Under the pieces are notes generated by a model that saw only the letters and a list, made by a program, of their open reading frames with translations, did not search any database and was not told the DNA's origin. Of a DNA stretch of 64,000 nt, positions 1 to 10,386 are shown in pieces. The stretch spans positions 62,001 to 126,000 of the forward strand of contig NZ_JAFKOH010000003.1 of NCBI RefSeq assembly GCF_017303375.1, given 5' to 3'. Each line of letters begins with the position of its first letter. Position 1 is the first letter of the stretch. A program made the position numbers and the translations under genes. The DNA is from Bacillus sp. NTK074B. Its GTDB lineage: Bacteria; Bacillota; Bacilli; Bacillales; Bacillaceae_B.

Positions 1-865
1 AGATATCAGCGATTGAATCCTTCACGATGATCTTACCTGCTGCTTCAGCATCAGATTGAGCTTTATTAGCCGCTTCCAATCCGTCAGCTTCCTTGATCTT
101 GTCATATTGAGCCCAAGTGAATACTTTATCGCCGAATTCTTTCTCAGCAAGCTCGTAACCCCAATTTTTGAATGCTCCTTCAGTGAACTTCATGATGTTC
201 CCTTTGTGAACAAGCGTTACGGACTTACGGCCTTCAGTGATTGCGTAATTGATCGCAGCACGTACAAGACGGTTTGTTCCTTCTTCAGAAACAGGCTTGA
301 TTCCGATACCGGATGTTTCAGGGAAACGGATTTTGTTGACGCCCATTTCGTCTTGCAGGAAGCTGATTAATTTCTTCACTTCATCAGAACCTTTAGCGTA
401 CTCGATACCTGCATAGATATCCTCAGTGTTTTCACGGAAGATGACCATGTCAGTGTCTTCAGGACGCTTAACTGGTGAAGGAACACCTTCGAAGTAGCGT
501 ACTGGACGCAGGCATGTGAATAGATCCAATTCCTGGCGAAGGGCAACGTTCAATGAACGGATTCCGCCGCCGACAGGAGTCGTAAGTGGACCTTTGATTG
601 CGATGAAGTATTCACGGATTGCTTCAAGCGTATCGTTTGGAAGCCATTCCCCTGTTTTGTTGAATGCTTTTTCCCCAGCATATACTTCTTTCCATGAGAT
701 CTTGCGTTCACCTTTGTATGCTTTCTCTACAGAAGCATCCAGGACGCGCTTGGCTGCTGCCCAAATATCTGGACCCGTTCCGTCACCTTCAATGAATGGG
801 ACGATTGGATTGTTAGGCACATTAAGTTGGCCATTCTGGTTTGTAATTTTTTCACCTTGTGTCAT
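1..865 (-). CDS. icd: NADP-dependent isocitrate dehydrogenase, 3' end outside window
   Basis: Oxidatively decarboxylates isocitrate to 2-oxoglutarate in the cytosolic TCA cycle. About 288 N-terminal residues are visible, starting [12 protein letters not shown]; the family is about 420 residues, so roughly the last third lies beyond the window edge. The substrate-binding segment [15 protein letters not shown], with the serine that binds isocitrate in this family, is present near residue 105, followed by [14 protein letters not shown] strong GGAGG site lies 6 nt before the ATG. It follows citZ on the same strand with a 116-nt gap containing a hairpin, as in the Bacillus citZ-icd-mdh operon. The partial length is only a window effect. 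Confidence 0.97.
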   Translation of the reverse strand, partial: MTQGEKITNQNGQLNVPNNPIVPFIEGDGTGPDIWAAAKRVLDASVEKAYKGERKISWKEVYAGEKAFNKTGEWLPNDTLEAIREYFIAIKGPLTTPVGGGIRSLNVALRQELDLFTCLRPVRYFEGVPSPVKRPEDTDMVIFRENTEDIYAGIEYAKGSDEVKKLISFLQDEMGVNKIRFPETSGIGIKPVSEEGTNRLVRAAINYAITEGRKSVTLVHKGNIMKFTEGAFKNWGYELAEKEFGDKVFTWAQYDKIKEADGLEAANKAQSDAEAAGKIIVKDSIADI

Positions 866-892
866 TATGTAACCTCCATTTTTTCATTATCA

Positions 893-935
893 AAGGGGAT
901 GACCCATAAGTTAAGCATGTTGAGTCATTCCCCTT
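893..935 (-). terminator. citZ-icd intercistronic hairpin
   Basis: AAGGGG-ATGAC and GTCAT-CCCCTT arms face each other in the gap between citZ and icd. There is no long T-run on the minus strand, so it may act as a partial terminator or RNA stabiliser that lowers icd relative to citZ. The role is inferred. Confidence 0.5.
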
Positions 936-981
936 CTCTTATTATTACACCAATATTTTTACTATTTGTAAATATTGATGA

Positions 982-2100
982 TTACCCTCTTTGATCGACA
1001 GGTACATATTCCTGCTTGCCAGGCCCCACATAATCAGCACGTGGGCGGATCAGGCGGTTGTTGGAATATTGTTCAAGGATATGCGCCAACCAGCCGGATA
1101 CACGGCTTACCGCAAAGATCGGCGTGAATAGATCATGATCGATGCCTAAGCTGTGGTAGACAGATGCCGAGTAGAAATCAACATTTGGCGGCAAGCCTTT
1201 GTTTGACGTAAATACGTCTTCAACCTTAACGGACATTTCGTAGTATTTACTTTGTCCTGTTAATTCAGTTAATTTTTTGGACATTTCTTTTAGATGCTTG
1301 GCACGTGGATCCCCTTGACGGTATACACGGTGACCGAAGCCCATGATTTTTTCTTTTTTCTCTAACTTGTCCAGGATATATTCTTCTGCTTTATCGACAG
1401 AACCGATTTCAGTAAGCATCTTCATAACCTGCTCATTTGCCCCACCGTGTAGCGGCCCTTTTAAAGCTCCGATTGCAGCCGTAACACCTGAATAGACGTC
1501 TGATAGAGTTGCCACACAGACACGTGCTGTGAAAGTAGAGGCGTTTAACTCATGGTCCGCATGCAGGACAAGTGCTTTATTGAATGCTTCAACTTCAATA
1601 GGCTCAGGATCTTTACCTGTCAGCATGTATAAGAAGTTAGCGGCAAAGCCCAGGTCCTTACGTGGGGCAACCGGTTCCTGACCGTTGCGGATGCGGGAAA
1701 AGCTTGTAACGATCGTCGGGATCTTCGCTTGAAGGCGAACAGCTTTCAAGTAGTTTTCCTTGTCTTCCATCACGTCTGCTTTGTCATCATATAAGCCAAG
1801 TAAGGAAACGGCAGAACGTAAAGCGGCCATCGGATGGACTTCCTTGATGTTATACATCTTGAAATGCTCAAGCACTTCTTTAGGCAGTTCAGCGTTAGCT
1901 GCCAACAGCTCTGTAAATTCCTGTAGTTCCGATGCGTTAGGCAATTTCAGATGCCATAATAGGTAGATTACCTCTTCGAAGCTTGCATTGTTTGCTAAGT
2001 CATCAATGTTGTAGCCAACATATGTAAGAGTGTCGTCAATGATCGAACTGATAGATGATGTTGTTGCTACAACTCCTTCTAATCCGCGAGTTGCTGTCAT
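982..2100 (-). CDS. citZ: Citrate synthase
   Basis: Condenses acetyl-CoA and oxaloacetate to citrate, the entry step of the TCA cycle. The 372-residue length is typical of the short Gram-positive type II enzymes. The active-site blocks LHADHELNASTF (about residue 180) and GFGHRVYRQGDPRA (about 255), and the C-terminal SRVSGWLAHILEQ segment, are all intact. The ATG at 2100 has AAGGAGAGG 6 nt upstream. It heads the citZ-icd transcription unit. The roughly 325-nt upstream gap contains two inverted repeats that could be operators; in Bacillus this promoter is controlled by CcpA and CcpC (family knowledge, not shown here). Confidence 0.97.
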   Translation of the reverse strand: MTATRGLEGVVATTSSISSIIDDTLTYVGYNIDDLANNASFEEVIYLLWHLKLPNASELQEFTELLAANAELPKEVLEHFKMYNIKEVHPMAALRSAVSLLGLYDDKADVMEDKENYLKAVRLQAKIPTIVTSFSRIRNGQEPVAPRKDLGFAANFLYMLTGKDPEPIEVEAFNKALVLHADHELNASTFTARVCVATLSDVYSGVTAAIGALKGPLHGGANEQVMKMLTEIGSVDKAEEYILDKLEKKEKIMGFGHRVYRQGDPRAKHLKEMSKKLTELTGQSKYYEMSVKVEDVFTSNKGLPPNVDFYSASVYHSLGIDHDLFTPIFAVSRVSGWLAHILEQYSNNRLIRPRADYVGPGKQEYVPVDQRG

Positions 2101-2218
2101 AATAACCTCTCCTTTTGTTAAGTATTTCTCTTTTACCCATTTTCATATGAGTATAAAACCCTACAAAACGATCTATTAAATCTAGTAGGCTTGTTTAAAA
2201 AGAACGTAACGAAACACG

Positions 2219-2234
2219 TTGAGCGATTGCTCAA
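2219..2234. promoter_or_regulatory. Inverted repeat upstream of citZ
   Basis: TTGAGC-GATT-GCTCAA, a perfect 6-bp inverted repeat about 120 nt before the citZ start. It could be an operator in the citZ promoter region. No recognised consensus fits it well. Confidence 0.35.
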
Positions 2235-2360
2235 TTCCTATACAAAAAATGATTCCCGGCTCTTCCAATAATAACACGAGAGCTTGGGATGCGCTTACAT
2301 TTCCTATTATAAACAATTATCTGACTTTTGTGAATGAAAACGCACCAATTTCTATAAAAA

Positions 2361-2380
2361 TTATTTTTCTAGAAAAATAA
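2361..2380. promoter_or_regulatory. 20-nt perfect palindrome between ytwI and citZ
   Basis: The sequence TTATTTTTCT is followed directly by its reverse complement. It lies about 260 nt upstream of citZ and just outside the ytwI terminator. AT-rich TTAT...ATAA symmetry recalls LysR-type sites such as CcpC boxes, but the spacing does not match that consensus. Confidence 0.35.
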
Positions 2381-2388
2381 ACCATACC

Positions 2389-2421
2389 AAAAAAGCAACC
2401 TCTCGGTGTGATCCCGAGCGG
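2389..2421 (-). terminator. Terminator after ytwI
   Basis: On the minus strand CCGCTCGG and CCGAGAGG arms (one mismatch) are followed by a TTGCTTTTTT tract, five bases beyond the ytwI stop codon. Confidence 0.7.
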
Positions 2422-2425
2422 CACT

Positions 2426-2884
2426 TCAAAGGAAAAATTCATACACTTTCAGTACGAGATAGGCGATGCCCGCGCCTATCAGTGGTCCCACTGCAACCCC
2501 TCTAAACAAAGCCACAGCGAGGACGGTTCCAAGAACCAGTGCAGTCGTGAGATGAGGTTCATCCTCCAAAAGGATCAATCCGTTCTTTGCAATTAAGGCC
2601 ACTGCCATACCAGACGCGAGAGCAATCCATGCATAAGGGGATTTCAATGAATCCAACAGATCCCTGAAGCCGATTTCCCCTGTTGCAATCGGTGCGAGTA
2701 CCGCAATCGTAATGACGGTGACACCCCAATTAATCCCTTTCGACTGAATGGTTGCGAATACTCTTCCATCCATCCCAAGTACCTTAAGAACAATCAAAAA
2801 TGCTACGGCTATAATAATGGATTGGTTTTTCGCCATCAAACCGATTCCCAATAAAAGCAATAAAAACATGAACGGCTGTGTCAT
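2426..2884 (-). CDS. ytwI: DUF441 family membrane protein (YtwI-like)
   Basis: A 152-residue integral membrane protein with four hydrophobic segments (about residues 5-35, 50-68, 80-100 and 110-148) and few charged residues. Sequence style, length and position between citZ and ytvI match B. subtilis YtwI (DUF441), whose function is unknown. The ATG at 2884 follows a purine-rich GGGAGGGGAGGGG stretch. It is divergent from ytvI across 158 nt and has its own terminator before citZ, so it is probably monocistronic. Confidence 0.85.
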   Translation of the reverse strand: MTQPFMFLLLLLGIGLMAKNQSIIIAVAFLIVLKVLGMDGRVFATIQSKGINWGVTVITIAVLAPIATGEIGFRDLLDSLKSPYAWIALASGMAVALIAKNGLILLEDEPHLTTALVLGTVLAVALFRGVAVGPLIGAGIAYLVLKVYEFFL

Positions 2885-3042
2885 ACCCTACCCCTCCCCT
2901 CCCTTTATATACTCTAAACATTATCCTACCATATCAACTTTATCCACCTGTCACAAAATACTGAAACCACAGTAAATATATCTTCCTTTCATTTCCTGTC
3001 TCCGATAAAATAGAAGTACTAGACTCGGTAGGAGGGAAGCCT

Positions 3043-4149
3043 TTGAATTTAGATTATGTTTATCGAACCATCCGCTTTCTGGTCGTGGTAGCGATCATCA
3101 TTCTCTCATTAATTTCACTCTATTACATGTGGAAGCTAGCATATCCATTCATCATTGCCGTTGCCATAGCCTTACTGATCAATCCCCTGGTGAACGGACT
3201 TGAAAAGTGGCTTCCAAGAATCTGGGCAGTGACCCTTTCCCTCATTCTGATCGTCGCCATATTTGCCGGGCTCATCACATTATTGATTGCTGAAATTGTT
3301 TCCGGTGCCAATTACTTAGCAGAAGAACTTCCTAAGCATGTTCAAACCCTTGTTACATATGCAGAGGATATCATTGTCGGCCAGGTCATCCCGCTTTATA
3401 ATCAACTCTCCGGGTTATTTAAAAACCTTGAAGCCGGACAACAGGACACGATTCTAGAAAATATCCAGACTGCCGGAACTAAAATTGCCACATCTGCAGG
3501 TGATTTCCTGCAAAACTTTTTCACCAAACTGCCCCAGCTGATCTCGTGGATCCCAAATGCCGCATCCGTCCTGATCTTCGCCGCACTGGCCACGTTCTTT
3601 ATCAGTAAGGATTGGTATACATTATCTGCGAAAGCGGAAAAAATCATTCCAGGGAAAGCCATGAGCAGCGGCAGAAAAGTATTCATCGACTTAAAACGGG
3701 CCCTGTTCGGTTTCATCCGTGCCCAATTCACTCTCATCTCGATCACCGCAATCATCGTCCTCGTCGGATTGATCATCTTGAGAGTAGATTACGCAATTAC
3801 CATCGCCCTCGTGACAGGTCTCGTTGACATCCTGCCTTATCTCGGAACCGGTGCGGTATTCGTCCCATGGATCGCCTATGAATTCATCACAGGCAACGTG
3901 GGCCTCGGAATCGGGCTGTCCGTTCTCTACATGGTCGTCGTCGTCCAACGTCAAATCATGGAACCGAAAGTATTGTCTTCAAGCATCGGGCTCGATCCCC
4001 TTGCCACTTTGATTGCACTGTTTGTCGGTTTTAAATTAATAGGTTTTTTAGGTTTGATTGTTGGACCAGTAGTGCTCGTGATCCTTTCCACTTTGAAGCG
4101 TGCAGGTGTGTTTGAAGATACGTGGAAGTTCATTATGGGAGTAAAGTAG
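3043..4149 (+). CDS. ytvI: Sporulation integral membrane protein YtvI (AI-2E family)
   Basis: A 368-residue polytopic protein of the AI-2E/UPF0118 permease family, with N-terminal hydrophobic helices at about 10-35 and 60-90, a hydrophilic amphipathic middle (100-160) and a C-terminal helix cluster containing the family motif LVDILPYLGTG (about 250). In Bacillus the YtvI subfamily is linked to sporulation; the substrate is unknown. The TTG start at 3043 has GGAGGG 6 nt upstream. It converges on fxsA, with a bidirectional terminator at 4515-4552 between them. Confidence 0.88.
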   Translation: MNLDYVYRTIRFLVVVAIIILSLISLYYMWKLAYPFIIAVAIALLINPLVNGLEKWLPRIWAVTLSLILIVAIFAGLITLLIAEIVSGANYLAEELPKHVQTLVTYAEDIIVGQVIPLYNQLSGLFKNLEAGQQDTILENIQTAGTKIATSAGDFLQNFFTKLPQLISWIPNAASVLIFAALATFFISKDWYTLSAKAEKIIPGKAMSSGRKVFIDLKRALFGFIRAQFTLISITAIIVLVGLIILRVDYAITIALVTGLVDILPYLGTGAVFVPWIAYEFITGNVGLGIGLSVLYMVVVVQRQIMEPKVLSSSIGLDPLATLIALFVGFKLIGFLGLIVGPVVLVILSTLKRAGVFEDTWKFIMGVK

Positions 4150-4154
4150 GAAGA

Positions 4155-4195
4155 GCACTGCTCATCCCTGGCAACGGTTTTACTTGTGAGGTGCA
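4155..4195 (+). repeat. 41-nt element, copy 1 (3' of ytvI)
   Basis: Starts six bases after the ytvI stop. It matches 33 of 41 positions with the inverted copy at 4606-4646. The conserved ends are GCACTGC and TTTACTTGTGAGGTGCA. Confidence 0.7.
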
Positions 4196-4297
4196 GGCAT
4201 TGAATTCTCAATATAATTTACAGGGTATGAATTGATTATTAGAGAGTGTGTGCATGATTGGTGCTTTCGTTAGTGGCTAATTTTTGATAGATAGAAT

Positions 4298-4450
4298 AAG
4301 CGGAGATATTACGGTTAACCTTCAGAACAGAGCTTGAATCAGGGTAAATAGGCGGGATTTTTCCGCTTACGTAAAGAAAAACCACCCATATTCCGGCTTT
4401 TTAAGCTATATTCATTACTACTTCCTAATTAAGAGGAATTTTTCCGCTTA
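4298..4450. repeat. Palindromic GCGGAA...TTCCGC unit array, locus A
   Basis: Three clear units near 4298, 4348 and 4429, each about 21 nt and resembling AAGCGGAATTTTTCCGCTT, plus a weaker CCGGCTTTTTAAGC unit near 4392. They lie in the 504-nt gap between converging ytvI and fxsA. The same unit recurs at 30.0 and 34.5 kb. Confidence 0.75.
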
Positions 4451-4514
4451 TTTAGATGTAGCATCTACTGAACTTGTACAACATACTGGTGGTTTCTTGA
4501 AAAAAAGAAATTAA

Positions 4515-4552
4515 AAAAAAGCTTAGAGATATGGGCATCTCTAAGCTTTTTT
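4515..4552. terminator. Bidirectional terminator between ytvI and fxsA
   Basis: A perfect 16-bp stem AAAAAAGCTTAGAGAT / ATCTCTAAGCTTTTTT with a 6-nt loop. The A-run and T-run flanks let it work on both strands for the two converging genes. Confidence 0.92.
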
Positions 4553-4605
4553 GGTTGTGAATTTTATTTGATTCCTTATTTGATTTGGCCAAGAATTTAC
4601 CGCAT

Positions 4606-4646
4606 TGCACCTCACAAGTAAACCCGTTATCATCACTGGGCAGTGC
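4606..4646 (-). repeat. 41-nt element, copy 2 (3' of fxsA)
   Basis: On the minus strand it begins seven bases after the fxsA stop, so its placement relative to the gene mirrors copy 1 behind ytvI. It contains a short CACTG-CC-CAGTG hairpin not kept in copy 1. Confidence 0.7.
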
Positions 4647-4653
4647 TTTTTCT

Positions 4654-5040
4654 CTATCTGTATATGATGACATTCCCATTATTGATCCATCGCTTGAATA
4701 ATCGGTAGATAAATGGTTTGAACAATTTCCTTGTGGCCGGCAGCAGTAATAAGAAACCAAGAGCGTCCGTAATGAAACCAGGCGTCAACAGAACGACCCC
4801 TCCAACCAGAATGCACAAACCATCTATGATGGCGTCTCCAGGCAACTGCCCATACTGCATATCCCGCTGAGCCTTTCTGATGGTCTCGATTCCCTGCTTC
4901 TTTGCAAGGTACGCTCCGAGAATCCCGGTCGTAATAATCAACAACACTGTCGGAACAAGACCAATGGCCTGTCCGGAAAGAACCAATAAGCCGATTTCAA
5001 GGGCAGGTATGATAATCAATAGTAATAGCATATATCTCAT
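4654..5040 (-). CDS. fxsA: FxsA family membrane protein
   Basis: A 128-residue membrane protein with hydrophobic segments at about 2-20, 26-46 and 72-98, and the FxsA-typical MRYMLLLLIIIPALEIGLL start and GALLLTPGF-like block (here GGVVLLTPGFITDALGFLLLLP). E. coli FxsA is known for relieving F-plasmid exclusion of phage T7; the Bacillus role is unknown. The ATG at 5040 was chosen over the in-frame ATG at 5055 because GGAGG sits 8 nt before it. B. subtilis YtzA holds the same position. Confidence 0.85.
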   Translation of the reverse strand: MRYMLLLLIIIPALEIGLLVLSGQAIGLVPTVLLIITTGILGAYLAKKQGIETIRKAQRDMQYGQLPGDAIIDGLCILVGGVVLLTPGFITDALGFLLLLPATRKLFKPFIYRLFKRWINNGNVIIYR

Positions 5041-5158
5041 GATGGATTCCTCCATTTGATTTAGAGTGCTTTCTTCTATCTATTATAGCATATTAGAGAT
5101 TTCATGTATTATGCTGGCAGCTTCTGCTCTGTTTACGGCAGTTCGAGTCTATGTTCAG

Positions 5159-5245
5159 GCACTTTCACCATTCGTTACAACTGATTATCATTAAACTTGT
5201 GCCACTTTTACCCGAACTCGTTCCACTCTCACCAAAACTTGTGCC
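5159..5245. repeat. 21-nt-period intergenic array (GTGCC word)
   Basis: The word GT(G/T)CC with the preceding ACT(T/C)T(T/C)ACC...AACT recurs at about 5174, 5199, 5220 and 5241, giving spacings of 25, 21 and 21 nt. It lies between the pyk terminator and the fxsA start. No coding potential is seen. Confidence 0.6.
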
Positions 5246-5282
5246 ATAGCCTACAATCCACACCATACCACTAAATATACAT

Positions 5283-5315
5283 AAAAAAACCAGAGCCCAC
5301 AAAAAGCTCTGGTTT
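5283..5315 (-). terminator. Terminator of the pfkA-pyk operon
   Basis: On the minus strand AAACCAGAGC and GCTCTGGTTT arms with a 9-nt loop are followed by TTTTTAT, 16 nt after the pyk stop. Confidence 0.92.
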
Positions 5316-5330
5316 CCCACAAATATCTAC

Positions 5331-7091
5331 TTACAATACACTTGCATACCCATTATAAATCACGCCGTGTGTAGCATCCACTGTAATTTCCTGGCCATTC
5401 TTGAATAAAGAAGTGGCGTGGTCAACACCGACCACTACAGGGATTCCCAGGTTGATTCCTACAACAGCTGCATGACTAGTAAGTCCGCCTTCTTCTACGA
5501 TCAGGGCAGAACACTTCTCAAGGGCTGGCATCATTTCTTTATCCGTGCCGATTGTCACAAGGACAGAACCTTCTGTCGTGTTCTTGACAGCTTCCTCGGC
5601 AGATGTCGCCACAACGGCTTTACCGTAAGCCGATTTACGGCCAATTCCTTGGCCTTTTGCTACGATGTCGCCTACCACGTGGATTTTCATCAGGTTAGTT
5701 GTTCCGGATTCACCGATTGGAACACCTGCTGTGATGACGATGCGGTCTCCGTGCTTCGTCATGCCTGAATTGACGCTTTCTTCTACAGCCATATCAAGCA
5801 TTTCATCTGTAGTCGTTACTTTGCGTCCGACAGTAGGGTAAACACCCCATACAAGCGCCAAGCGGCGTGATACAGAATCTGTACCCGTCACGGCTACGAT
5901 TGGTGCTTTCGGGCGGTATTTAGAGATCATGCGTGCCGTGTGACCACTCTCAGTAGGAGCGACGATGGCATTCACATCAAGATTAAGAGCCGTGTAAGCG
6001 ACAGATTGCCCGATGGCATCCGTCATGTTGTGCTCGCTGTCTTTGCTGCGTGAAGATAGGATCGCATTGTAATCAAGGGCCGTTTCTGCTCTTGATGCGA
6101 TGTTATGCATGGTTTGAACCGCTTCAACAGGATATGAACCTGCTGCCGTTTCACCAGAAAGCATGATGGCGTCCGTACCATCAAAGATGGCGTTGGCTAC
6201 GTCACTTGCTTCCGCTCTTGTCGGTCTTGGGTTGCGCTGCATAGAATCAAGCATTTGAGTCGCTGTGATGACAGGCTTCCCTAGTGAATTACATTTCTTG
6301 ATCAGCATCTTCTGAACCAGTGGTACTTCTTCCGCAGGGATCTCAACACCAAGATCTCCACGTGCGACCATCAAACCATCAGAAACTTCGAGGATTTCAT
6401 CGATATTGTCTACACCCTCTTGGTTCTCGATTTTAGGGATGATTTGGATATGAGATGCATTGTGTTCTTCCAATAATTGACGGATTTCCAGAACGTCGGA
6501 TGCACGACGTACGAAGGAAGCCGCAATAAAGTCTACGCCTTGTCCGATACCGAATACGATATCACTGGCATCTTTATCGGTGATCCCTGGAAGGTTCACC
6601 GATACACCAGGTACGTTAACACCTTTTTTATTTTTAAGTGTTCCACTGTTGGCAACATATGTGTGGATTTCACCGTTCGCTTTGTCGATTTCCGTAACTT
6701 CTAAACCGATCAATCCGTCATCCAGAAGGATTTTAGAACCTATGTGAACATCCTCGATCAATCCTTCGTATGTAACGGAGAATTTTTCAGTTGTTCCCTG
6801 TACTTCTTTCATGGATACGATGACGTTTGAACCTTGAGTCAGTTCAATAGCCCCACCTTCCATGTTGTTCGTACGGATTTCCGGACCTTTGGTATCAAGC
6901 AGAATCCCGACTGTCTTGCCGGCTTTTTCAGCTGCTTCGCGGATGTTGATGATACGCTGTCCGTGTTCTTCATGGTCACCATGTGAAAAGTTCAAGCGGG
7001 AAACGTTCATCCCTGCTTCGATCAGTTGTGATAACTTCTCTACACTTTCACTGGCAGGACCGATCGTACATACTATTTTCGTTTTTCTCAT
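5331..7091 (-). CDS. pyk: Pyruvate kinase
   Basis: Transfers phosphate from phosphoenolpyruvate to ADP, the last step of glycolysis. The 586 residues include the catalytic core [15 protein letters not shown] (1-15), the active-site block [14 protein letters not shown] (about 240), and the extra C-terminal PEP-utiliser-like domain with [11 protein letters not shown] (about 535), which is typical of Bacillus and Geobacillus enzymes. AGGAGG lies 8 nt before the ATG. It follows pfkA by 31 nt on the same strand, so the two form one operon ending at the 5283-5315 terminator. Confidence 0.98.
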   Translation of the reverse strand: MRKTKIVCTIGPASESVEKLSQLIEAGMNVSRLNFSHGDHEEHGQRIINIREAAEKAGKTVGILLDTKGPEIRTNNMEGGAIELTQGSNVIVSMKEVQGTTEKFSVTYEGLIEDVHIGSKILLDDGLIGLEVTEIDKANGEIHTYVANSGTLKNKKGVNVPGVSVNLPGITDKDASDIVFGIGQGVDFIAASFVRRASDVLEIRQLLEEHNASHIQIIPKIENQEGVDNIDEILEVSDGLMVARGDLGVEIPAEEVPLVQKMLIKKCNSLGKPVITATQMLDSMQRNPRPTRAEASDVANAIFDGTDAIMLSGETAAGSYPVEAVQTMHNIASRAETALDYNAILSSRSKDSEHNMTDAIGQSVAYTALNLDVNAIVAPTESGHTARMISKYRPKAPIVAVTGTDSVSRRLALVWGVYPTVGRKVTTTDEMLDMAVEESVNSGMTKHGDRIVITAGVPIGESGTTNLMKIHVVGDIVAKGQGIGRKSAYGKAVVATSAEEAVKNTTEGSVLVTIGTDKEMMPALEKCSALIVEEGGLTSHAAVVGINLGIPVVVGVDHATSLFKNGQEITVDATHGVIYNGYASVL

Positions 7092-7122
7092 TTTCTCTAC
7101 CTCCTGAAATCTTACAACTAAT

Positions 7123-8133
<1,011 letters not shown>

Positions 8134-8294
8134 TTAATCGTTTCACATAAATCAAAGAAAAAGAAATTCTCGGTTTGCATTCATTACATTATTATGGACC
8201 AATAGACTTTGGATTATTTCTAAAATAACACGAAGGTTCAAGGTTCTCAACAAGTTACTGGATGGAAACGCAAAAGACGAAATACTCTATTAAA

Positions 8295-8308
8295 TGGAAG
8301 CGTTTTAA
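8295..8308. promoter_or_regulatory. Possible catabolite-responsive (cre-like) site upstream of pfkA
   Basis: TGGAAGCGTTTTAA departs from the cre consensus TGWAANCGNTNWCA at two positions. It is about 215 nt upstream of pfkA in the 327-nt pfkA/accA gap, which otherwise holds only the accDA terminator. Function is a guess. Confidence 0.25.
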
Positions 8309-8363
8309 TTGTTAAAACCTTCAATAAATCGTCACAAACCGTTTATTCTTAACGATTTGAATG

Positions 8364-8400
8364 AAAAAGACTGACAAAAGGTCATTCCTATTTGTCAGTC
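8364..8400 (-). terminator. Terminator of the accDA transcript
   Basis: On the minus strand GACTGACAAA and TTTGTCAGTC arms enclose a 12-nt loop and are followed by TTTTTCATTC, ten bases past the accA stop. Confidence 0.92.
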
Positions 8401-8409
8401 CATCGTACG

Positions 8410-9390
8410 TTATGATTTTACCCCGATTCGATCGTTTAAAACGGAATATTCACCCATCGCCTTGAATTTTTCATAGCGATGCTGGATCAATTCGTCCTTT
8501 TTCATCGGGATCAATTCTTTCAGGGAGCTCTTCAAGACGTCATTGATATACTTCGCCTGCTCCTCTACGTTCTTGTGTGCACCGCCTTTTACTTCCGTAA
8601 TGATCTCATCGATGATTCCAAGCTCCTTTAAATCAGGTGCTGTAATCTTCATGGATTCAGCCGCGCGTTTCGCCTGGGTCGAATCCTTCCAGAGAATCGC
8701 CGCTGCCCCTTCAGGAGAGATGACGGAGTATGTGGAGTTTTCAAGCATATGAATATGGTTTCCCACTCCAAGGGCCAATGCACCGCCACTGCCACCTTCG
8801 CCGATGACAACACAGATGACGGGAACGGTCAGACCGGCCATTTCAACAAGGTTCCGTGCAATGGCTTCACTTTGGCCGCGCTCTTCTGCGGCTTTCCCAG
8901 GGTATGCCCCCTTTGTATCGATAAAACAGATGATCGGCCGGTTGAACTTGTCCGCCTGCTTCATCAAGCGTAACGCTTTCCGGTAGCCTTCAGGATGAGG
9001 CATCCCGAAGTTACGGCGGATATTCTCTTTCGTGTCTTTCCCTCTTTGGTGACCGATGATTGTCACAGGGACACCGTGAAACTTCCCGACGCCAGATACG
9101 ATCGCTTCATCATCACCATACAGACGGTCTCCGTGCATTTCGATGAAGTCCGTGAAGAGATAACTGATATAATCAAGCGTGGTCGGACGGTTCGGATGAC
9201 GTGCCACCTGAACCCTTTCCCATGGCTTCATGTTTTCGTAGATATCATTTTCGAGCTTCGTCAGCCTGCTCTCAAGCTTCTCGATTTCCTTCGATAGATC
9301 GACGTCCGAATTCTGAGTGAACTCCCTCAATTCGGCGATTTTCTTCTTGAGCTCAACCACCGGTTTTTCAAATTCCATCTCATTTACCAT
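8410..9390 (-). CDS. accA: Acetyl-CoA carboxylase carboxyltransferase subunit alpha
   Basis: With AccD forms the carboxyltransferase that makes malonyl-CoA from carboxybiotin and acetyl-CoA. The 326 residues start with [17 protein letters not shown] coiled-coil sequence. The crotonase-fold core carries [33 protein letters not shown] and [14 protein letters not shown], and the C-terminal [13 protein letters not shown] block follows. The ATG at 9390 overlaps the accD stop by 7 nt, which implies translational coupling for the equimolar complex; an internal ATG four codons later is an alternative start. Confidence 0.96.
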   Translation of the reverse strand: MVNEMEFEKPVVELKKKIAELREFTQNSDVDLSKEIEKLESRLTKLENDIYENMKPWERVQVARHPNRPTTLDYISYLFTDFIEMHGDRLYGDDEAIVSGVGKFHGVPVTIIGHQRGKDTKENIRRNFGMPHPEGYRKALRLMKQADKFNRPIICFIDTKGAYPGKAAEERGQSEAIARNLVEMAGLTVPVICVVIGEGGSGGALALGVGNHIHMLENSTYSVISPEGAAAILWKDSTQAKRAAESMKITAPDLKELGIIDEIITEVKGGAHKNVEEQAKYINDVLKSSLKELIPMKKDELIQHRYEKFKAMGEYSVLNDRIGVKS

Positions 9391-10253
9391 GGCAGATCAC
9401 CGTCCCACTGATGTATATCAAGTACTGTACCGATTTTCTCTTTTAACTCGAGTCTCGAGATGACTCCGTCAAGTTGTCCATGTTTCAGTAAAAATTCGGA
9501 AGTCTGGAAATCCTCAGGCAGGTCCTCACGAATCGTCTGCTCGATGATCCGTCTGCCTGCAAAGCCGATCAATGCTCCCGGTTCGGCGAAGTTATAGTCG
9601 CCGACTGACGCGAAGCTTGCGGAAACACCGCCTGTCGTCGGGTGGGTCATGATCGAAATGAAAAGTCCCCCATTCTCGCTCAAACGGTTCAGGGCTACAC
9701 TGGTCTTGGCCATCTGCATCAGGGATAAGACCCCTTCCTGCATCCGTGCCCCGCCTGAAGCCGTGAAGATGATGAACGGAACCTTCCGTTTATCGGCTTC
9801 TTCAATGGCTCTCGTGATTTTCTCTCCGACCACGGACCCCATGCTTCCCATTCTGAAGCGGGAATCCATGATGGCTGTTACCACTTCGATCCCGTTCACC
9901 TTCCCGGTTCCTGTCAGTACGGCCTCATTCATCCCCGTCTTTTTACGGTCTTTTTCCACTTTACTCTCATAATCAGGAAAGTTCAGTGGATTCCCGGAAG
10001 TCAGGTCCTGATCAAGCTCCTTGAACGTGCCTTCGTCTATAAAACTATCGACTCTCTCGGGTGAGCTCATGCCATGATGATATCCGCAATGAATGCACAC
10101 CTTTAAGTTCTTTTGAAGTTCTTTCGTATACATGATTTTTTTGCAGTCAGGACATTTTGTCATGATGCCTTCCGGAACGTCATGTTTGGCCGCTTCAGAA
10201 GGAATCGTTGCATATTTTTTCTTTTTCGATTTGTTAAAAAGTTCCTTTAGCAA
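9384..10253 (-). CDS. accD: Acetyl-CoA carboxylase carboxyltransferase subunit beta
   Basis: The zinc-binding partner of AccA in malonyl-CoA synthesis. The 289 residues include an N-terminal four-cysteine zinc ribbon (CPDCKKIMY...CIHCGYH, about residues 34-57) and the acyl-CoA binding core with [26 protein letters not shown] and [14 protein letters not shown]. Translation starts at a TTG (10253) with AAGGAGG 7 nt upstream. It is followed by overlapping accA and preceded by 133 nt without a gene after the FadR-like regulator. Confidence 0.96.
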   Translation of the reverse strand: MLKELFNKSKKKKYATIPSEAAKHDVPEGIMTKCPDCKKIMYTKELQKNLKVCIHCGYHHGMSSPERVDSFIDEGTFKELDQDLTSGNPLNFPDYESKVEKDRKKTGMNEAVLTGTGKVNGIEVVTAIMDSRFRMGSMGSVVGEKITRAIEEADKRKVPFIIFTASGGARMQEGVLSLMQMAKTSVALNRLSENGGLFISIMTHPTTGGVSASFASVGDYNFAEPGALIGFAGRRIIEQTIREDLPEDFQTSEFLLKHGQLDGVISRLELKEKIGTVLDIHQWDGDLPW

Positions 10254-10386
10254 GGTGAAACCTCCTTACCGAATGACAGTAGCTAACTTCAGCGGGAAAT
10301 ATTCCCTTACACGACAGCTGCCCATTCGCTTCTCTATAGTAAATGCATGATATAAAACTGCTTGACTATCAGTTTAATGGAAGTGC

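Noticed and set aside
2281-2300. TGTAAGCGCATCCC as a cre site for citZ
   Set aside because: Three mismatches to the consensus in the right half; too weak to list as a feature.
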